DNA of 64,000 bases, from NCBI RefSeq assembly GCF_049846925.1, contig NZ_JBNCMT010000021.1, positions 1 through 64,000 on the forward strand. The letters are read 5' to 3'. Shown here one piece after another: positions 59,106-64,000 of this stretch. Source of the stretch: Brevibacillus_H sp049846925. Its GTDB lineage: Bacteria; Bacillota; Bacilli; Brevibacillales; Brevibacillaceae. Below the pieces are notes generated by a model, which searched no databases, was not told where the DNA came from, and was given only the letters and a program-made list of their open reading frames with translations. The position numbers and the translations under genes are program-made. Position 1 is the stretch's first letter. Every line of letters begins with the position of its first letter.

Positions 59106-60302
59106 ATGACAATCAGCACCGGGAATTTTATGGTGGATGCGGTGGGGCAGATACACCTTCAAGGAAATATCATTCCGCCCATGTGGTTAAAGAATTTGAT
59201 CTACGAAAATGGAAAACCCAATCTGGTGGCAATTGTTTTACTTTCTGAGATTGTTTATTGGTACAGACCCACTCTCATTCGAAATGAGTCTACTGGAGAA
59301 GTAACCGAATTAAAGAAGAAATTCAAAGCAGATAAATTGCAACGAGATTACCATAGCTTTGCTGAACAGTTTGGATTTAGCAAACGCCAGGTGAAAGAAG
59401 CATTCGATTATTTGGAGAGGGAGATTGGGGTCATTGATCGAGACTTCCGAACAATACGTGATAAAAGCAAAGTCTTAAACAATGTTTTATATATAGGGTT
59501 AAATCCAGAATTGCTAAAAAGGATAACATTTGAAAAATTCCATACCCTATTACATTCAAACGCACCACCCTCCTACATTTCAACGGAAGAGGGTGGTGCG
59601 TTAGAACGTAGGAGTCTCCTGCATCCAAACGTACCACTCTCCTACATTCCAACGGAAGAGGGTGGTACGTTAGAAAGTAAGACAAATACAGAGATTACTA
59701 CAAAGATTACTCCAGAGATTACTACAAATATTTCAACAGAGATTACAACAGAAAATAATAGATCAAGTCAGTTAGTAAGTGATGAGTCACCATTACCAAA
59801 AATGCTCCAGTTAGTCGTTACAAGAAAAGCACTAACAGACCGACTGAATGAAATCCAATCGGTTTATGAATTAGTAAAAAATGAACCAGGCTACTCTCAT
59901 GCTGAATATGCTCGTTTGCTTGGAAAACAGGCAATACAAAAAGCATGTAAGGCAAAAACCCCAGAGGAATTTCACCAGTATTTGTTAGGCGCACTTTTAA
60001 ACAATCTTGCTGATCAAAAGCGGCGACAAGACATCGTAAATGCAGCCTATCCGATTATTGAGGATAAGTTACCTGCTTCCATTCTCCGCCAAAGAGAACG
60101 AGAACGTGAGCGAGAACGTGAAAAAGTTGATACCAACCAAAAAACGTCGATATCAGTGAAGGATGATCCAGAACTTAACAAACTCCTAGAGGAATTACGG
60201 CTTGATCTGAAGTCGAAGCACAGACCTGATCAAGGCTTTGATTTTGGCGAAGAAGAGAACAAGGATAAAGATTTAAGTGAAGTTGGTGAAAGGCCGTACT
60301 AG
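59106..60302 (+). CDS. Replication-initiator-like protein
   Basis: 398 residues from ATG 59106 (GAGG 9 bases upstream). The N-terminal half has winged-helix character (NLVAIVLLSEIVYWYRPT, FAEQFGFSKRQVKEAFDYLEREIG) typical of plasmid and phage replication proteins. Residues ~148-190 contain two copies of a unit ending SYIxTEEGGxLE; a Thr-rich linker and a helical C-terminal domain with an (RE)n run near 333 follow. The DNA of the double unit is strongly palindromic. Replication function is inferred from family resemblance and the tubZ neighbour. Confidence 0.7.
   Translation: MTISTGNFMVDAVGQIHLQGNIIPPMWLKNLIYENGKPNLVAIVLLSEIVYWYRPTLIRNESTGEVTELKKKFKADKLQRDYHSFAEQFGFSKRQVKEAFDYLEREIGVIDRDFRTIRDKSKVLNNVLYIGLNPELLKRITFEKFHTLLHSNAPPSYISTEEGGALERRSLLHPNVPLSYIPTEEGGTLESKTNTEITTKITPEITTNISTEITTENNRSSQLVSDESPLPKMLQLVVTRKALTDRLNEIQSVYELVKNEPGYSHAEYARLLGKQAIQKACKAKTPEEFHQYLLGALLNNLADQKRRQDIVNAAYPIIEDKLPASILRQREREREREREKVDTNQKTSISVKDDPELNKLLEELRLDLKSKHRPDQGFDFGEEENKDKDLSEVGERPY
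59559..59671 (+). repeat. Two 69-bp-period palindromic repeats inside the initiator gene
   Basis: AACGCACCACCCTC/GAGGGTGGTGCGTT (59559-59602) and AACGTACCACTCTC/GAGGGTGGTACGTT (59628-59671) each have a 16-base loop and are 69 bases apart. They are in frame in the middle of the gene. Candidate iterons or origin. Confidence 0.8.
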
Positions 60303-60326
60303 TAACGAGAGAAGGAGGTGTTTAGC

Positions 60327-61358
60327 GTGGAATCGGTTCTTTTAATTGCTGCACGAATGGAACCAATTGAACTACATGGCATATCCCTTACGATTTGTGA
60401 AACAGTAGATGCTGCAACAAGGATGCTCCTTCGAAGTCAGCCTAGTCTACTCATTTCGAATCAAGATTTTGCTGAAGATGTTTTGCAGCTCATCGAGGAT
60501 ACAGGGCTTACCATCCCTTGTTATATCATACTACCAAACAAGTTATGGAGCACCGAAACGATTCGTTATTGGTCAGCGAAAGGAGTACACGACGTTTGGT
60601 GTGAGGACACATGGAAGGAAGATTTGCAGGCCGTAATCAGCATAGAGACAAGAGATGTCAGGCAAGAGAAAATCAAAAGCAGGTTCCCAAAGTTGATGAT
60701 ACAAAGTCAAGAAAGGATCGTTGAAGAGAGAAGAACCCAAGTGGTGCTTTGTGCCGGTTTACACTCACGAGCAGGTACGACATCGATGACTGTAAACATG
60801 GCTATGCTTCTGGCAGAAAAGGGTCCGGTTGCCCTATTGGAACACCCGGATTTAGAACACCCTTTTTTAAAAATGTGGCTAGGAGAGCATCACAACAACA
60901 TTGTATTTTCTCCGCCTAATCCTTTGTCTTACCGGCATGTGATCGTTGACGTGGGAACTCACTTTGATGATCCTTGGACCAAAGGTTGGATCGAGCAGGC
61001 CGGGTTAATTTTGCTGGCTGCTGAGTGTGATTTACTCCTGATGGAATGGTTGTTTACCCAAGAGGTATCACTAAACAAACTGGAGTATCTAAGACCCTTT
61101 CAGCGCCAGTTACATCTTGTTCTCGCACGTGGATACGACCATTCAATCCCTTTGGAAGTGAATACTCATTTTCCATTCGCTGGAGTTCACTATGGTATAA
61201 CGTTGCCACAAAAGGAGGTGATGGAAGCTTATACCGAACAAGTTGCTCCATGGAAAGGCAAGAGTTCTCAAAAACAAAAAAAGCTGTTTGAAGAACTAGC
61301 CAGTATACTTGAACCGAATACATCAAAAAAGAAAGCTTTTCGATGGCTAGGCTACTAA
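60327..61358 (+). CDS. Second TadZ/MinD-like protein with degenerate nucleotide loop
   Basis: 343 residues from GTG 60327 (AAGGAGGTG upstream). An atypical receiver-like N-terminal domain (~1-105) precedes a MinD-like domain whose loop reads CAGLHSRAGTTSMTVNMAML (~140), lacking the Walker lysines; HVIVDVGTHFDDPW gives a Walker B-like Asp. It parallels the protein encoded at 43180, suggesting a duplicated localisation factor, or a separate partner of the VirB-like genes downstream. Confidence 0.7.
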   Translation: MESVLLIAARMEPIELHGISLTICETVDAATRMLLRSQPSLLISNQDFAEDVLQLIEDTGLTIPCYIILPNKLWSTETIRYWSAKGVHDVWCEDTWKEDLQAVISIETRDVRQEKIKSRFPKLMIQSQERIVEERRTQVVLCAGLHSRAGTTSMTVNMAMLLAEKGPVALLEHPDLEHPFLKMWLGEHHNNIVFSPPNPLSYRHVIVDVGTHFDDPWTKGWIEQAGLILLAAECDLLLMEWLFTQEVSLNKLEYLRPFQRQLHLVLARGYDHSIPLEVNTHFPFAGVHYGITLPQKEVMEAYTEQVAPWKGKSSQKQKKLFEELASILEPNTSKKKAFRWLGY

Positions 61359-61379
61359 AAAGAGAAAGGAGGAGTTCAA

Positions 61380-62273
61380 TTGAATAAGCATGGACATATT
61401 GCGCTTGGTGTGGCCCTTGGTAGTGCTTATCTATGGTCACAGGGACTCCCTCATACCTGGCAAGATTGGGTGGGGAGCATGGTAGCTCTATCATTTGTTG
61501 CCGTTGGATCATTATCACCGGACCTCGATCATAAAACATCCACTGCAAGCAAAGTATTCACACCGTTTTCAGCAAAAACAAGAAGAACACTGAAGCATCT
61601 ATCTACAATGTCACTTGGGATAGGTGTTTTTTTATTGGTGTTGAAGCTTTTTCTACTCTATGCCCATGTCATTCCTTCTCTGGAATGGACGAAAAATGGG
61701 GTAATAGCATTGCAGAGTTCGATACCTGACGAGCTGCTAAAGAGCTATCCGCTCTGGTTGGCCGCCGCCATTCTCCTACGGGTGCTGGCAATTCTACGTG
61801 ATCTTATCTTGATCGGCGCTGGTGCAGCTTTACTTAATGCCTATGCCATTTATCAGTTGAGCTGGTTCTGGGCATTCGTAGGTGTTGCTCTTTTTATCAT
61901 ACCGCTTGTGCGGCATCGTGGGGTCATCCATACGCCAGAGTTTGCCGTATGCTTAACGATTGGCATCGAGTCCGTTGTATGGTCACAGCCCTGGTACATT
62001 CAAGTAATCGGGCAGGGATTAGCCATTGGTTGGTGGGCACATCTCATAGGAGATATTTTTGGATCGGAGGGAATTGAATCCATTTTTTCACGATTTGTGC
62101 CCTGGCTCAAGTGGTTAAAGGTTGCCCTTCATTTATTCAAAAATGGGGGGAAAGCTGAAAAGTTTATCATCCGGTTAAGTTGGAGCACAACTGCTTTGAT
62201 TTTGTGCATCATGATGCTTCAGATAACGCCTACGGAGATGTACCAAAGCGTTTGCAAAATCTTGAGTATTTAG
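61380..62273 (+). CDS. YdjM-like membrane-bound metal-dependent hydrolase
   Basis: 297 residues from TTG with AAAGGAGGAG upstream. Motifs MNKHGHIALG, SLSPDLDHKTS, RHRGVIHTPEF and GWWAHLIGDIF carry the His and Asp metal ligands of the YdjM/DUF457 family, among several membrane helices. The family is widespread in mobile elements; substrate unknown. Confidence 0.8.
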   Translation: MNKHGHIALGVALGSAYLWSQGLPHTWQDWVGSMVALSFVAVGSLSPDLDHKTSTASKVFTPFSAKTRRTLKHLSTMSLGIGVFLLVLKLFLLYAHVIPSLEWTKNGVIALQSSIPDELLKSYPLWLAAAILLRVLAILRDLILIGAGAALLNAYAIYQLSWFWAFVGVALFIIPLVRHRGVIHTPEFAVCLTIGIESVVWSQPWYIQVIGQGLAIGWWAHLIGDIFGSEGIESIFSRFVPWLKWLKVALHLFKNGGKAEKFIIRLSWSTTALILCIMMLQITPTEMYQSVCKILSI

Positions 62274-62292
62274 AATGGAGAGGTGTATCTAA

Positions 62293-62718
62293 ATGATTGA
62301 GAAAATGATTAATCAGTTAAAAAGCTATCGTCTAGTAGCTGGATTGCTTCCAGTATTTCTTTTTCTGCTACCATCTATAGCAATGGCAGCAGAGGACAAC
62401 CCAATTACAAAAATAAAAAAATACCTAAAGCTTCGTTGGGAGCTTCTCGACAAAGCTGATTGGGCATTCGGACTGATCATGGTTGTCGTGACACTCATGG
62501 TTATTTTTGTCATAGTTTATTTCATTTTCAAAATCGTAGGCCATATTATCAGTTCACAACGAGGAAAAGCAACTCTGTGGGACAAACAATTTTGGTTAAC
62601 CCAAGGCGGCGGTTTGCTGATTGTGTTTTTATTGGTAGGTGGCTTTTTTATGTCCACCTTGGAAGCTATATATGACTGGACCCATAACATCAAGGTTGAA
62701 GAAAAAAGCGGTAACTAA
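62293..62718 (+). CDS. VirB2-like small membrane protein
   Basis: 141 residues with a signal peptide (AGLLPVFLFLLPSIAMA, cleavage after AMA), then two membrane helices (~60-85 and 104-125) joined by a basic loop (SSQRGKATLWDKQFW). This is the VirB2/TrbC pilin layout, though longer than classical pilins. A clear paralogue follows at 62791. GGAGAGGTG precedes ATG. Confidence 0.6.
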   Translation: MIEKMINQLKSYRLVAGLLPVFLFLLPSIAMAAEDNPITKIKKYLKLRWELLDKADWAFGLIMVVVTLMVIFVIVYFIFKIVGHIISSQRGKATLWDKQFWLTQGGGLLIVFLLVGGFFMSTLEAIYDWTHNIKVEEKSGN

Positions 62719-62738
62719 GGGAAGAATGGTATTAAACG

Positions 62739-62762
62739 GGGGGTCGCATAAAGGCGATCCCC
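62739..62762 (+). other. Hairpin between the two VirB2-like genes
   Basis: GGGGGTCGC/GCGATCCCC (one G-T) with a short loop followed by TCTTACTATT. Possible attenuator or mRNA stabiliser. Confidence 0.5.
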
Positions 62763-62790
62763 TCTTACTATTAAGGGTGGTGAGGAATCA

Positions 62791-63198
62791 TTGAAAAATG
62801 TTTGGTGGAGCTGCGGAGCCATTTTCTACCTACTGTTTTACCCATTAAAAGCATTCGCTAGGCGAGATCCAGACGATGATAGACCGGAAGTGACTACTGA
62901 CTATTTGGAAGATATGAAAAAATTTTATGGATTCAAGACCGATGATTTGGACGACATCGATTGGATTTTCACCATTGGCATGACACTCGCAACCATCACC
63001 TGTGTTGGTAGCTTTGTCTACTTAATTATCAATATCGTTATGCGAATTATTAATGCTCAAAGAGGAAAGGTCACTTTGTTTGATTCGAAATACTGGATCA
63101 GGGTAGGCGTGTCATTCATGCTTATCTTTTTTTTAGTAGGGGGCATCTTCATGGTGATCATTGAGCGATTTTATGGCAGTGTATTTTCAGTGTTTTAG
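62791..63198 (+). CDS. VirB2-like small membrane protein, paralogue
   Basis: 135 residues from TTG. It aligns with the 62293 product: DWIFTIGMTLATIT.., INAQRGKVTLFDSKYWIR and FFLVGGIFMVIIE match DWAFGLIMVVVTL.., ISSQRGKATLWDKQFWLT and VFLLVGGFFMSTLE. Same signal/helix/loop/helix layout. Acidic segment at residues 25-50. Confidence 0.6.
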   Translation: MKNVWWSCGAIFYLLFYPLKAFARRDPDDDRPEVTTDYLEDMKKFYGFKTDDLDDIDWIFTIGMTLATITCVGSFVYLIINIVMRIINAQRGKVTLFDSKYWIRVGVSFMLIFFLVGGIFMVIIERFYGSVFSVF

Positions 63199-63209
63199 GG
63201 GGGAGAATC

Positions 63210-64000
63210 GTGCTGAACTATATCATAAGACGGATATTCCAAGCTGGAATATTCCTGTATATTCTATGTCTTCCAATGATCTCATTTGCTGAAGGAGGCG
63301 GTGGTGGAGGCGGAGGTGGTGGAGGTGGTGGAGGTGGTGGAGGCGGAGGTGGTACTGGTGGTCCAACTGGTCCCACTACCGGAGGTGACTCAGGTCTCAT
63401 AGAACAAATCAAACAACTAGCCAAGACGATGAAAGAATTATGGGAAAAGATAGAAGAGATTTGGCAAAACATCCAGGATCTCATCAGTGGAAAACTAATC
63501 AAAGAAGCTGTAGATAAATTTGTGGTATCTCTTGTAGATGATTTTATGGCCCCCTTCTATGGTGCTTTTGGAAAGATTTATCTTTTTACACCGAGGATAT
63601 CGGAAATAGATTTTGTTTATACAACATGGACAATTATTTCTGTCATCGGATTGGTTCTTTTGCTGATTGGAATTGGGATTCTTGTGTATCAGATTCAAAA
63701 AGGAAAAAAGGAGATGGATTTGTTACTAAAAGTATTTGGACTTTCATTTCTTGGTCTAATACTCAGTTTAACCGTAGTTAATTTTATCAATGTAGGAATA
63801 AACTGGGGGGTTCAATATACTCTATCCAGTATGCTTAGTACCGAAGAGGTAGACTACCAGACATTAAGTGGGCAGGAAGTTATCAAAGCGATGGTTATCG
63901 GTACTGATGCATTTAATGATTCAGATATTCGGAGTATGACACCAGGAGAATTGATCATCCAGACAGAAGGAGGACTTATTACTCTGTTAGGTGTTTCAAC
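63210..64000 (+). CDS. VirB6/TrbL-like polytopic membrane protein with poly-Gly tract (partial)
   Basis: From GTG 63210 (GGGGGGAG upstream) the frame is open to the window's end. A signal peptide (AGIFLYILCLPMISFA) is followed by about 20 Gly residues in a row (63291-63350), a helical segment (LIEQIKQLAKTMKELWEKI), and membrane helices from ~135. The layout fits VirB6/TrbL proteins that form the inner-membrane channel of type IV secretion. C-terminus not seen. Confidence 0.65.
   Translation, partial: MLNYIIRRIFQAGIFLYILCLPMISFAEGGGGGGGGGGGGGGGGGGGGTGGPTGPTTGGDSGLIEQIKQLAKTMKELWEKIEEIWQNIQDLISGKLIKEAVDKFVVSLVDDFMAPFYGAFGKIYLFTPRISEIDFVYTTWTIISVIGLVLLLIGIGILVYQIQKGKKEMDLLLKVFGLSFLGLILSLTVVNFINVGINWGVQYTLSSMLSTEEVDYQTLSGQEVIKAMVIGTDAFNDSDIRSMTPGELIIQTEGGLITLLGVS

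Larger units (their letters stand above)
31141..64000. mobile_element. Integrated plasmid-like element next to ssrA (continues beyond the window)
   Basis: The left end is placed at the tmRNA 3' terminus, a classic integration site, where a serine recombinase gene begins within 90 bases. The interior carries phage-type repressors, a group II intron, a replication-initiator-like gene, TubR/TubZ partition genes, a toxin-antitoxin pair and secretion genes, none of which belongs to the core gene order on the left. The attachment core and right end are not visible. Confidence 0.75.

Overview
The window looks like the chromosome of an endospore-forming Bacillota of the Brevibacillus/Bacillus type. 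The evidence is the order TPR protein-trxB-rapZ-glmR-whiA-crh, the cggR-gap-pgk-tpi-pgm-eno glycolytic operon, secG-rnr-smpB-ssrA, a SspH-type spore protein gene, strong AGGAGG ribosome binding sites and frequent TTG/GTG starts. Genus is inferred from gene order and protein resemblance; no search was run.

Positions 1-31140 are core chromosome. They begin inside the 3' end of a 23S rRNA gene, followed by tRNA-Asp, -Phe, -Lys and -Gly with no 5S gene. Next come the trxB-crh cluster, an etfB-etfA-fixC-fixX (FixABCX-type) electron-transfer operon preceded by a good cre site, a two-gene SspH operon, clpP, an ECF sigma/anti-sigma/bactofilin-like operon whose upstream region holds four DnaA boxes, a tRNA-Arg with a partial copy of its 3' end 577 bp away, rpoN with a near-consensus sigma-54 promoter in front of it, and the glycolytic operon with a textbook CggR operator but an NhaC-type antiporter gene between cggR and gap. 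The etfB gene is split by 100 Ns flanked by an exact 99-bp duplication, which is an assembly artefact; removing it restores one frame.

From about 31141 to the right end lies a large accessory element that starts directly after ssrA (tmRNA) with a large serine recombinase and continues past the window. Its left part (32.7-40.2 kb) holds regulators: small XRE proteins, a promoter with paired operators, and an agr-like peptide quorum-sensing cassette (membrane sensor-like protein without a kinase domain, AgrB, a Ser-type AgrD, a stand-alone LytTR protein, and a REC-LytTR response regulator) interrupted by a group IIC intron placed just behind a terminator.

The right part (40.5-64 kb) is one dense, same-strand cargo: a Tad/Flp-like machine (CpaB-, CpaE/TadZ-, CpaF-, TadB-, TadC- and TadE-like proteins), a run of very small membrane proteins (one apparently starting at ATT), a membrane-anchored CxxC thioredoxin-like protein, a secreted SLH-like protein and a 1685-residue secreted protein with paired cysteines, a Doc-like toxin-antitoxin pair, a TubR/TubZ-like partition module with candidate centromere repeats, a replication-initiator-like gene carrying two internal 69-bp palindromic repeats, a second TadZ-like ATPase, and two VirB2-like plus one VirB6/TrbL-like membrane proteins. 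Together this reads as an integrated plasmid-like element carrying a hybrid Tad/type IV secretion apparatus, possibly for conjugation or adhesion. No relaxase, VirB4 or VirD4 gene is visible inside the window, so the transfer role is inference.
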